DNA of 64,000 nt from Hetaerina americana (lineage: Eukaryota; Arthropoda; Insecta; Odonata; Calopterygidae). Below, one piece after another: positions 12,720 through 22,625 of the stretch (position 1 is its first letter; the number at the start of each line of letters is the position of its first letter). Position numbers and translations under genes: made by a program. The notes under the pieces are model-generated. The model did no database searches and was not told the DNA's origin. It saw only the letters and a program-made list of their open reading frames with translations. The DNA lies in the NCBI GenBank assembly GCA_022747635.1, contig JAKTNV010000004.1, forward strand, positions 17,980,969-18,044,968, read 5' to 3'.

Positions 12720-13153
12720 ATGAGAGACAATTGAGGAAAACACTTTGTGGAACTTTTGTGGAACTTCATTATTTATTTCTGTACCCTGCAAGCCACCGCT
12801 AGGGTGTATGGCAGAGGATGAATTCACACCATACTAATTTTTACCTGAAGATGACCCTACCGCGCTCGGAAAATGTTATTGTGATCCCTTTCCGTTCGTG
12901 GAAAAAATGACATCTTAAATCTATCTGTTATACACTCGTGTTCTCTAATTTTATTGACATGATCTCTCATACCGTTGTACGATAAGGGTAATAATACGTT
13001 TTCAACATCACTGCTAAATAGATTTCTTCTAATTTATGCAAGAGCTTCAATCTGTAATTTAGCTTTCGCTCCGTGAGTGATTCCCAGCCTGGCTGCTCTG
13101 ATATTTTGGATACGCTACTAAGTGTATCATGGTTGCTAGTTCGATCGTGGGAC
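12720..13153 (-). mobile_element. CR1-like LINE, C-terminal tail, minus strand
   Basis: On the minus strand from about 13150 downward, the reading includes HDTLSSVSKISEQPGWESL and then TERKLNYRLKLLHKLEE. An ADRFKMSFFPRTERD-like stretch follows. This is the C-terminal signature also seen at 10.8 and 18.05 kb. It ends at about 12790 with the shared CACCCTAGCGGTGGCTTG end and an AATAAATAATG-like tail. The copy is interrupted by stops. It abuts an oppositely oriented reverse-transcriptase piece beginning near 13158, which suggests one inverted insertion. Confidence 0.75.
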
Positions 13154-13156
13154 ACC

Positions 13157-13490
13157 ACGTTAATCAGGAGTTATTAATGAAAAATCAGCACGGTTTCCGA
13201 AAAGGTATCCTGCCTAACTCAACTTGCTCTTTTTATTTATGATATTTTTACTTCGGGAGAGAGCAATATTCCAGTGGACACGATTTTTCTAGATTTGAAG
13301 AAAGCCTTCGACACAGTACCTCATAATAAACTACTCGCAAATCTAGAAGCTTGTGGCATTGATAAAAATATCCGTGGTTGGATTGAAGAATTTTGTAATG
13401 TTTGGGTACAAAGAGTAGTGATAGATTGAGTTAGCTCAAATGCAATAGAAGTTACTTCAGGTGTTCCCAGGTTTTCGTTGAAAATGAAAT
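13157..13490 (+). mobile_element. CR1-like LINE, reverse-transcriptase N-part, inverted segment
   Basis: The + strand encodes, with frame changes, KNQHGFRKG and then VDTIFLDLKKAFDTVPH. The second is reverse transcriptase block A with its catalytic Asp. A GWIEEF segment and VTSGVPR follow. This is the part of a LINE RT that lies upstream of the C-terminal tail found next door on the opposite strand. The N-terminal end of this piece is at the junction. Bases after about 13490 no longer follow the family. Confidence 0.8.
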
Positions 13491-13678
13491 GGCTGTTTTG
13501 TATATTACCAATATTGCCTAAAGATTAAAGATTTAAATTCAGCTCAAGACCCATATATTTGGAGGTTTTTGCGATGACTTGCGTAAACTGGAATTGTGTA
13601 CATTCTAGCGTATCAGGACCCATTGAAACTCGCATTTCATACCAATTCAAATGATTATCAATTAATTGTTCGACTTGC

Positions 13679-13698
13679 GTTCAACTGATCAGTTGAAC
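13679..13698. repeat. 20-bp perfect palindrome
   Basis: GTTCAACTGATCAGTTGAAC is self-complementary over all 20 bases. The longer context also allows ATTGTTC (13666-13672) to pair with GAACAAT (13695-13701). It lies just outside the inverted LINE. No known factor site is claimed. Confidence 0.8.
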
Positions 13699-13709
13699 AA
13701 TACCGTTAT

Positions 13710-16700
13710 ACTTGGTTGACGGTGGAATATTTTCTCTGAAACACTCCATGATGAACTCTTGCTGTCATGACGTCACGAAAAAATACGCTGTCATGATTAA
13801 TATTTAGCGTTGTAAAAAACTCGTTAGACGTGTGAAGTCAAGACATCATATGATGTAAGTTTTTTAAATGTAGTACCTAGTCCAGTCTAGTTGATCAAAA
13901 TCGATTGATCGCGCGAAGTTTCAAACAGCCGGACCTTAAGAATAGGATTCATCATGCAATCCGCATAAACCATACCCTCTAAGTAAAAAGATTTTTTTTC
14001 GACATGGTTTAGAATGCAGAATAGACAGCAGAATCTTTTTCAAACCGATCCTGCACTCAGTGAAGAATTTATGCCGCTCTTCGTTGGATTATATTCCAAC
14101 TCACGGAACATGATCTGTTACGACATTTCGTGAAGGTGAATGATTCTTCGAATACTAATATATAATTTGGTTGGACAGCATCCACCTCTGTTTGACTTTT
14201 ATCGGTTTTGTCAAACTTGCATTGTGTGTAAAGCTCTAAATATTTCCCCCATATTCCCATGTGAATCTCTCTAATTGTATTGCTTATGTTTTCAGATCGT
14301 TTTAGTTGAGAGAACTCGAGTTTGAGAGTATGGTATTTCATTCTTCATTAGGGAAAGTCATCCTGCTGATGTTTCTCTTCTTCGAATGGTAGAATTACTA
14401 GGAGCGGGTAAACAAGATATCTGGATGGAGAGGAGAAGAAGTAGACTATTTTTCCGGGCCAAATATTGCCCTAGGCGGAAGATGGCCATTTATTTTTTTT
14501 TCCAACCAATTTATATTAGAAAAATATATTAGGCGGGATGATAATATCAGGAATCAGTCGAGCTGATAATTTCAGAATCTGTTTATCCGTTTGATTACGG
14601 TGACAACAATCGCTTAGCACCTTGGAGGCCTCGGTTCGTGTCCAGTTCCTCATTTCCCAACGGATAATATGGTGAAAAGCAACATTCAATGGTACGATTT
14701 GTTTCTTTACTTCATTGAAACATGAGCATCTCTGTACTTTCACACAACCTATAGTACTTTTACAGAGCATTTACGTCGACTAATTAGCTTAAAGTTAATA
14801 CCAATATTTTACTCTCTTCGAGTATGAAACGCTACTGAGAATTTTTCGATTATATCTTTTCAACCATTGGCGTCTGTTAATTTTCGGGCACTTGTATATA
14901 TTAGAATTTTCATTCTTCGACCGTTTGAAAAAATAATAAAATTTCTATAATTTACTTTTACAAATAAATAGTGCGTACCATTTATAATTAATCAATTCAC
15001 TAAAATGTTAGTAGCATGAAAGTTGGCTGAGCCTGGACTTAACTCATGATTGATTAATCTCGAAAGGAATTGTGAACTAGCTAGTTGAGCCGTGTAACGG
15101 TCGCATGCTTGCTCATGTGAACGATAACCTGTCACGTAACCTTCATTGCAACCCTCTGACTCGAATTAAAAATTGTACCAAAACTGTATGCACCCTGAAA
15201 ATTGCATCGCATTGTCTCTCTGATCGTAGAAAATGATTTTAAAAATCAGTGTCTCACGTTCTTCATGCGTTAGCCGTTCAATTCAAAGAATTGTGGACTG
15301 CAGCCATTCGTTCTTTTGTATTAGTATTAATCATCTTGCTCTCTGATCGCTCTTTTGTCGTCCATTCCTCTTTATTTGGTGCTCGTATTTGTTCCATGAT
15401 CTTCTTTATGTGAACTTTCCCTCCATTTTTCCCCTTTTTTATACTCCAAGCAACTTTCAACACTATTTATCTCAATTTAGAGCACTCTGTAGCCTCAGAG
15501 GCTAGCTAAATGTTGGAAAGGGTCTTTACGTCCCGAACGTCTCCTGCCACATTCATTCATAAACGCCCCTCTAGCTTTCCATTTTTGCCTTCATAGCTGT
15601 TAACTAATATCTTCCATTGCAGAAAAGAGTGTTTGGATCCCACAAACCGAGACTTAAATTCAAAATTTTGAGTTCAAAAATATTTCAATTAGTTTATTGG
15701 ACATATGACACACCCAAATGTTTTCATGTAAAACTCTTTAGATTGAAATTTGGGTATAGATTAAACACAGAATAATGTGATGAATAGAATATCAAAGTCC
15801 ATCATATTTGTGAGACGACTCTAATTTCGGAGTGCTGATATTAATTGGATTTTGATTCTGTGACTGCTGAGTTGTGTTGAGTCTCTTCAAGCGCATTCAC
15901 CCATCACTTTCTCGGTCTAGACCTCCTTTCCAAACCATTTTCTCTTAATATACCTATAAGGTTGTTGAAATGATGTTTTCTCCAGAATTTTTTATGTATC
16001 ATTGAACCTCGTGATCAACGGAACCATCGTGTACCATCCTATACCTGTGAAGCAGATGTTAGGGGTTCACCTTCGTGCGCGCAAATGCCACATTCTATAC
16101 GAGCCACCCCCTCCTATACAAGTCTTCTTACTGCTGTGAGGATTACGCACCCGTAACACTTGCATTCGGAGACATAAGGGTGTAATCTACAAGCGACGAG
16201 TTTCTTGAATTGCCTCACAAAGTTTAATGAGAATCTTCGTGGTGTGAGTTAATTGGATTCCTAACCCGTTTGTAGCAGTGGATGCCGTACTAAGTAGTAA
16301 TCCGCATCCACTTGGCCGGATGAAATTCAGGCTTTAGACTGCTCCCTTGGTTGAAGTAAAACCCAAATTCCCTTGGTGTTGGTAGTGCCGTTCAAAAACT
16401 TTTCATGATTGGGGAAACAAAGTAACTGCAACTTCTCTGGTTGATTATAGATTTTATGGAGAAAATATCCCAGAAGTATGTAATCCCTATTCAGTTCACG
16501 TGGTCCCATTAGATTTTGTCATTTATTTACGTCTTTTAATTAAAGTTACGCAAAATCGCGATTGTTTAATGGCCTAACGGCACTGAACTATGGACTTATG
16601 AAGAAATATATAAAGCATTGGCATGCATAATGAAGTAAACGGCGTTTCATCAAGAGAAAAATATAATTTAGTGTGTCAAATTAGAGGTTGTATTGATTCC

Positions 16701-17880
16701 ACGACTTCAGCATTTTTCCTTGCCTGTCTTCATCATTAATGCAATTGAGCAGTTGCGAGCTGATATCCTAAGAATTCACACCGTAGTATTTAGTTCCAAA
16801 TGTTCGACGCCCGAGTGGTTGTGTTCATTTTACAGCTTACATATCATATATTACAGCTTATCATATCTTTGCCTCCAATTCATTAACCTGATCCGCATAC
16901 TTTGGCTTGTTCTGTGCGAGACCAGCACTCAAAATTTTTCGCGAAATAATCTTTCCATTTCAAAACACACGGAATACTGATCCATTTAAGCGTGCACCTA
17001 ATTCATCAATCCATGCTCATCTGTCTGCATCTCCACCTCAACGACATGCACCGCCTGCAACCTATTTCGGTATTTGGCGATGACTTTCGTTATCCCCCGC
17101 GAATTTAGTAAAAGGGATTCGACGAAAGTTCCGTGCTTCGACTTGCATTCTGCCTCACTTGAGAGGCCGCCCCTTTCGAACGCTGCGACCGCATCAGCCG
17201 CGGGGTGCAGTTATCTGCCCCTTCATTCCCTTCCCTGCCTTGGTACCTGTATAGGGGTGGGACCTAGCAAGTCGCCGGTAGCACATTCCTTCAATATATT
17301 TGGTTGCAGTTAATCCAGAAAATATAGTAAATCACAAGAAATAGAAAACTAATTCGAGTTTCCGCCGCTTAAATTTGAGCCTCCCACTCCGTAATGAATT
17401 GCAAATTCCTTTTGTGGTTATGATCCCGATGATAATCAGCACTAGAATGAGCTCATCGAAAGGTCTCCAGTGTCGAAGAAACATTTTTTATTCGGGGAGC
17501 GGTTTTGAGGTGCACGTATTCCAACTGTTGCTAAATTTTGTGCGACCAAGGATAACAAATTCGAGTGTCGTTATATTTACTGGAGCGTGCCATGTTTTAA
17601 TATTTTTTCATGAACCATGCTTTGTAATTTATTCAATTTCTTAAGGGTCCTAGTGATTAATTTTCCTTCCCCGAATGTTTTATAATTAAAGGGGTCTAAA
17701 ATGTGAACTTCCTACCGCTAGCCAAAACCACTGCTAATCTGCGTTATACTTTTCCGCATAGATCACGAACAAATGAAATCACGTTTTCACAGGGCGTCAA
17801 ATATTATGATGGGACTCGCTATTTAAAAGGCCTCGGGACACTCTTTCATCTACTTACAGGAGATCTTTAAAGGTCTTAAA
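13710..17880. other. AT-rich non-coding DNA
   Basis: No exon or RNA gene is supported. A short imperfect direct repeat occurs near 16830-16870 (TACAGCTTA then TATCATAT, twice). A slightly GC-richer patch at 17080-17280 opens a 79-codon frame with no domain. Confidence 0.5.
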
Positions 17881-17894
17881 ACTCTTTGGTGGCA

Positions 17895-17985
17895 CCATAG
17901 CCTCGAGGACAGAGCGTTTGGCTGTTGTACTGGGGTCACATCCGGGTGATATTTCTGGATATCCCCAGGTAAACCCGAATTGGAT
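17895..17985 (+). repeat. tRNA-derived SINE-like fragment
   Basis: GGGTCACATCC at 17933-17943 matches the B-box at 9 of 11 positions. It is followed by GGGTGATATTTCTGG, homologous to the sequence after the box at 11825. It lies immediately upstream of a LINE tail in the same orientation. Confidence 0.5.
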
Positions 17986-18385
17986 TGCGTGCAGCGGTAA
18001 ATAAGCTAGATTTGTAAAACGTTGTTATGATAAACTTAGTAGCGTAACCAAAATATCAGAGCAGCTAGGCTGGGAATCACTCACGGAGCGAAGGTTAAAT
18101 TACCGATTAAATCTCTTTCATAATTTGGAAGGATGTCTCTTTAGCATTGCTGTTGAAAATTTATCCCATCGTAGTACGGTAGGAGAGATGATGGCAATTA
18201 AATAGGGAGATTAAGTGTTGAACAAATAGATTTAAGATGACAATTTTTCCACGAACGATTAAGGATTAGGATAACATTTTCCGACCACGGTAGGGTCCAA
18301 ATTATTCAGGTGGGGTACTCACCCCCTGGCACATACCCTATCGGTGGCTTGGAAGGTACTACAATAAATTCAAATTTAAAATATA
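17985..18385 (+). mobile_element. CR1-like LINE, C-terminal tail
   Basis: The + strand reading gives SSVTKISEQLGWESL and then TERRLNYRLNLFHNLEG, followed by a degenerate ADRFKM-like region. The 3' end carries ACCCTATCGGTGGCTTG followed by AT-rich sequence. It is the same family as the copies at 10.3-11.1 and 12.7-13.15 kb. Stops interrupt it; only the last third of the ORF remains. Confidence 0.75.
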
Positions 18386-18599
18386 AATGTAAACTAGTGG
18401 AACTATTTGGGTACGCGATCGTTTTGGATAAGCGAAGTTGACAAATGCAAATAAACTGCTCCCCTCTTAATGAATGGGTTAGGCGGCAAAATTAGCACGT
18501 CAGAGTTTTAATTAAACTTTAACTTAACCATTGGTGATTCCACGAAAGAATTCGGTAATTACTTACAAGAAAAGGCACCGGTTTGTCTGCTAACGGTGA
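18386..18599. other. Transition from AT-rich repeat DNA to GC-rich block
   Basis: No feature was found. This short interval marks a sharp composition change. Confidence 0.5.
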
Positions 18600-20115
18600 A
18601 AACACGGGAAAAATATGTAATGTCGTGGGAGGGGGCGTGTGTGGACTGTGGGTAGATGGGGCAGGATTCGTGGGAGATTTGAGGGTATCCACTCGCTCGG
18701 CAGGGTAGCCCTCTCGCGCCGCCCGCGACCCCCTGTCGCGCCCTCGGGTCCCCATACCAGCCTTCCCCTCTCATCGTGCGCTGGCGCAAGCCCCAGGCAC
18801 CCGAGGAGGGGAGAGGGAGTTTGCGCGTTCCCTGCCCATGCGAACTCCCCTACTGTCGCCCCTCGTATCACCCACACCTCTTCGGTCGTCTCGAGCCATC
18901 CAGCCCCGACCCTCTCGCACGCTAAGTCTCCACAACCCCCAACCCTTCCGTCCCCCTCCCCCCCCGCGAAGGGAGCTTCCCACAGCCCCCCTCTTCCCGC
19001 CCCCCTGTGCCCCGTCTCTCCCCCTCCTGTCGTAGTTCGTCGGAGCTCTCTGGTGTAAAGTAGGTCAGTGGGCCAAGCTTCCACGATATCCTCTCCCTCT
19101 CCCGTCTCCTCATTCCCCTCCGTCCCCTTTTGTTCCCATCCCTATATCCCGGCGGACCCCAGTAGTGTGCTGCTCCCATCGATGCCTGCCGTCCCCCTGC
19201 CCCTGATCCCCTCTCTGCCCCCCTTACTCTGCTTCATACCAAGTTCCCCTCTCTCGTCCCTTTTCGCCAGTGGAATGGGCTGCGCGCGTGTGCACCGTGT
19301 GTGGGGGCAGGCAATACACACACACACACATGCATATAAACACGCTCAAACCGCGCGGACCACATGCGACCACACGTACCGAAACACACGACCCTCCCCC
19401 CCCCACTCTCCCCCGTCCCTCACTCCATCCCTCCCCCATCATGCTGCCCCTCCCTCGGCATTTACAACCTGTGCCGCCCCCTCCTCTTCCTCTTCTCCCG
19501 CCTCTTCCCCTCTCGATCACACCCCCTCCCCTCCAATGTCTTCCCCCCTCGCTCCCACCCTCCCCCTCCCCTCCCCCCGCTCAAGTGGACCACTCTCGCT
19601 GCCGACTACACAACAGCACTAACATAGACCTGGTTCACGGGAAAGTGGGTCACCAGTCCCCCGAGCCACTTTCACTTATTACATGGGCTCCTAATCATTT
19701 TCCATTGTATCACCGTGCTGGCTGGGCCTGCCTGGCTGACTTCTCTCTCTCTCACTCCCTCTCTTTAAGGCCGACTCACCACCTCCTCCTACTCCTCCAC
19801 CCTCCCTCTCCTCCCCTGTGCCCCCCTCACATCACACGAGCCTCCTCACTCCACACACCACCACCTCCTCATCCCTCCTCCACATCCCCTTACTCCCTCT
19901 CACTTCACTCTCCCTCCGCCCCACTCCAAGCCGTTCGTGGGTTTGCTCCCGCCTTTGCTGCAACGCTCTGCCAGTGACTAGTGAGACGCCGTTGTTAAGA
20001 GAAAGAGCCGAGAGCCAGCCCCCACTCTCCTTGTCTCTCTCATACCTCCTCTTTTCTCTCTCTCGTCTCTTTTCTCCCTCTTCATAATACTACTCGCTTC
20101 TCTCCCGACGTCCGC
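18600..20115. promoter_or_regulatory. Long pyrimidine-rich, CT-repeat block upstream of ftz-f1
   Basis: About 1.5 kb is dominated on the + strand by CCCTCC, CTCTCT and poly-C runs, with a (CA)n at about 19316-19330. Several GAGAG/CTCTC clusters (19740-19770, 20030-20090) could bind GAGA-factor-type proteins. The minus-strand G-runs around 19380-19440 could form G-quadruplexes. Long frames on both strands are compositional artefacts: Pro/Ser/Leu-rich in one direction, Gly/Arg-rich in the other. Position and composition fit a promoter-proximal region, but function is inferred. Confidence 0.45.
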
Positions 20116-20220
20116 ACAGTAAGTGCCCGACTCGCGTCACGATATCTTGTACGACCACCAACCATCACCACCACCTACCAGGTCTCGTACTGCCCCTAAA
20201 GCCTAGGCATACGAGTTCCG

Positions 20221-20268
20221 TCAGTCGTTCAATTCAGTCGTTCCCCGGCTGCCGAGTTGTGAGGTGGT
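20221..20268 (+). promoter_or_regulatory. Candidate core promoter (initiator plus DPE-like)
   Basis: Two arthropod initiator matches, TCAGTC, occur at 20221-20226 and 20234-20239. Taking the A at 20236 as +1, bases +28 to +33 are GGTGGT, a 5/6 match to the downstream promoter element RGWYVT. There is no TATA box at the usual distance. A reasonable 5' splice donor lies downstream at 20860 (GG|GTGAGA) and an acceptor at 21352, so a spliced leader is possible. All of this is motif-level inference without transcript evidence. Confidence 0.3.
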
Positions 20269-20855
20269 GCCTTGTTGTTTGTCGTCCCAATTTTCGGTCG
20301 CACTACCCAGTGTCGGGAGTTAAGTGAAAACGAGAGAGGGTGTTCTTCCCCCTGGATACTTTGAATTCGTTTTCGGCTCCCGCCTTGTTACGGCGGGCCC
20401 CTCTCAACTGTCGCATACACTCAAGTGGATATACTTCAGTTATTTTTTTCTCATCGACGTTCCAAGGCAGTGACTTCGGACGTGCTTTGGATTTACTTGT
20501 TACATTTTTCGAATCGGCAGCACCTTCCTTCGCTTTCGGAAGCGATCGGTGCATGCATGGATTGTGTGGTTGTGCAGCTGGTCGGAAGCAGTGTCGCTTT
20601 GTTTTGACGACCGGTCGACTCTAGTAATTTATTTTCCCTTTAGACTGGACTGCCCAGTCCTCAAAACATAACTCGCAGAACAGTGTGCTCACACTTGCTT
20701 TGGATTTCACCCGTAGTGTGACCACACTTGACCTGGATATTTTTTCGTACTTTGACGAAAAGTACTTGGTGATATTTGTGTTTTAGTGTGTGCGTGTAAC
20801 AACACTATCAAATTTATTTTAATATTTTCCTTCGACTTGGAGAAGTGATCGACAT

Positions 20856-20865
20856 TTGGGTGAGA
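20856..20865 (+). other. Candidate 5' splice donor for a leader exon
   Basis: TTTGG|GTGAGA places GT at 20860-20861. It would pair with the pyrimidine-tract acceptor at 21352, giving an intron of about 490 bases. A second candidate donor, ACA|GTAAGT, is at 20118/20119. Neither is proven. Confidence 0.25.
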
Positions 20866-21330
20866 TTGGTATCTATAATCGTGTGCCCAGCCTGGATATT
20901 TTTCCGAAATTTCAGTGTCTAACCACATTGCGCGGTCACCAAATTTCGAAGGATTACTGTTCCAATAACTTGATTAGACAACTGGCCTTTCCCGTCAGTG
21001 ATACCCTCCTCGACATTATAATCCTATCACAAAACCAGGAGGTCGTGTACTTATTATGAACTGGTGCCCCATCACAGGGCGACTATGCTTTTCGAGGTGA
21101 TCAGTGCCAACCTTCCCGTGAACGCGGTACCATACGTCTCCAGGACGTGTCACGTCACTTAGAGAAAAGCAGAAGATAGAAACAAGACGTGCGAGCCATC
21201 TCGCCCCTTTTACATCTCCTACGTGGGTACAGGGCGCCTCAAAAGCCCCTGAACACGCGCAACACCACTGCACGCACGCATTTACAAACCCACTGCCCAC
21301 GTGCTTATTCGCCGCCTCCTTTCGTCGCCT

Positions 21331-21352
21331 CCTCTCTCTCTCTCTCTCCCAG
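21331..21352 (+). other. Candidate 3' splice acceptor before the ftz-f1 coding exon
   Basis: A run of about 18 alternating C and T ends in CCCAG, with AG at 21351-21352. This is a textbook polypyrimidine tract and acceptor. If used, the exon would run from 21353 to 22625. The same CT run could instead be a GAGA-factor site within an unspliced leader. Confidence 0.4.
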
Positions 21353-21781
21353 ACGCCCGCCCGCTCTTCCCGACTCATTCGCTTCCCTCGCCTGAAGGGG
21401 GCGTGGTGGAAGAGAAGGAGTAGCGCAACTTCCGAGCAGACCCGACCTCTCCCTCCCCCACCCAAGGGGTCGCCAGAGCCCCTTCACCCACCTCCTCGCC
21501 TCTCACAGCCCACCTTGCCTCCGAATCCCTAATCTTTCCGAAACCGCGTGTGTGGGTCAAACCCTTTCCTCGTGCTCCACGCAGAGAGCGAGGGAAAGAA
21601 GAGGGAGACGGGCAGACACGTACTCGCGCGCCCAGGGGGAGAGGACGATTTTCGCCCCCGGCGGCCCTGCCCATCGCCTGCCGTGGATCCCACCCCGCTC
21701 CCGACGGACGCCCACCTCCCACGAGGAGGCGGCGCCCGGCCCCCGTCAGCCGCCGCCGATTGCGACGAGGACGCGGGAGGC
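21353..21781 (+). other. ftz-f1: Probable ftz-f1 5' untranslated leader
   Basis: No ATG in any + frame occurs between 21353 and the proposed start at 21782, although the region is 429 bases long. The absence of upstream ATGs supports a translated leader that scans to 21782. The coding frame stays open upstream to about 21548. That extension begins only with GTG, so it is not used as a start here unless an upstream exon joins in frame. Confidence 0.5.
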
Positions 21782-22625
21782 ATGCTCGCAGACATGGACT
21801 ACCACCACCACCACCATTCCCACCACCATTCCCACCCCCACCACCATCACCACCCCCACTCCCTCTCCTCCGTGGGGCCCCCGCCACCGCTGCCCTTCTC
21901 CTCCCTGCACTCCTCGTCGTCGTCCATCGGCGCGGCCGTAGCCATAGCCATGACGTCGTCGGGCGCGCAGCAGAGCCACTCGTCCGGCCTGCCGGTGTTC
22001 GGTTCCCCGCACGGCGCGGGTAGCGGCGGAGGCTACGGCTCAGGCGGCGGCGGGAGCAATAGCAACAACGGCGGCTCCGGCCTCCAGATGTCCGGGGGCC
22101 ACGCGTCCTCCTCGTCCTCTAACTCGTCCAACTCCTCTCTCCTCGGCCACGGCTTCGGTAACCTGGACCCCTCGTGCTTGTTTCCCTCAGGGGGCAGTGG
22201 CGGAGGCGGCGGCAACGGTGCGGGGGCCGCGATGGAGTTCTCCTCGGCGGCCGTCGCGGCGCTGGCCTCGCAGACGGCCCCCGGAGGTGCGGTGACGACG
22301 GCGGGTTCCGCCGGCGGCGGTGGTGGTTCCGGCGGATCGGCGTCGGCGGCGTCGGGTGCCGCAGGCGGTGGCTCCGACCTCCCCGACACGAAGGAGGGCG
22401 TGGATATCGAGGAACTGTGTCCGGTGTGCGGGGACAAGGTGTCCGGCTACCATTACGGCCTGCTCACGTGTGAATCGTGTAAGGGATTCTTCAAGCGGAC
22501 TGTGCAGAACAAGAAGGTTTACACGTGTGTGGCTGACAGGAGCTGTCACATAGACAAAACGCAGCGGAAAAGGTGTCCGTACTGCAGGTTCCAGAAGTGC
22601 CTCGGTGTCGGAATGAAACTAGAAG
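21782..22625 (+). CDS. ftz-f1: ftz-f1 first coding exon: NR5A nuclear receptor, N-terminus and DNA-binding domain
   Basis: This exon encodes 281 residues plus one base of an NR5A nuclear receptor (FTZ-F1), a nuclear transcription factor that binds YCAAGGYCR-type sites as a monomer. Residues 8-25 are His-rich; 26-205 are Ser/Gly/Ala-rich low-complexity sequence. The zinc-finger domain has Cys 213, 216, 230, 233 and Cys 249, 255, 265, 268, with P-box CESCKG at 230-235. Fingers reading [17 protein letters not shown] and [10 protein letters not shown] match insect FTZ-F1 rather than the sister receptor Hr39. The start is the first ATG after a 429-base ATG-free leader (G at -3); ATG 21794 is in an equally good context. 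The exon ends at GAAG|GTGAGT, phase 1, where FTZ-F1 proteins continue with AVRADRM, consistent with a split Ala codon. The hinge, FTZ-F1 box and ligand-binding domain are not in the window. The Gly at 275 (CLGVG) is usually Glu or Ser. Confidence 0.95.
22181..22190 (+). other. ftz-f1: Possible internal 3' splice acceptor in the ftz-f1 exon
   Basis: Within the low-complexity coding region, TTTCCCTCAG ends at 22190 and is preceded by TCGTGCTTG. This has the form of a good acceptor. Joining here would give an exon 22191-22625 that enters in phase 1 and keeps the DNA-binding frame while replacing residues 1-136. ftz-f1 is known in insects to produce isoforms with different N-termini. Use of this site is only inferred. 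Confidence 0.3.

Noticed and set aside
18590..19977. Several 130-235-codon frames in the pyrimidine-rich block
   Set aside because: Overlapping frames on both strands are Pro/Ser/Leu-rich or Gly/Arg-rich. They follow directly from CCCTCC-type composition.
21548..21781. Upstream in-frame extension of the ftz-f1 reading frame
   Set aside because: It begins with GTG, contains no ATG, and its Pro/Arg-rich translation has no nuclear-receptor similarity. An upstream in-frame exon would be needed to use it.
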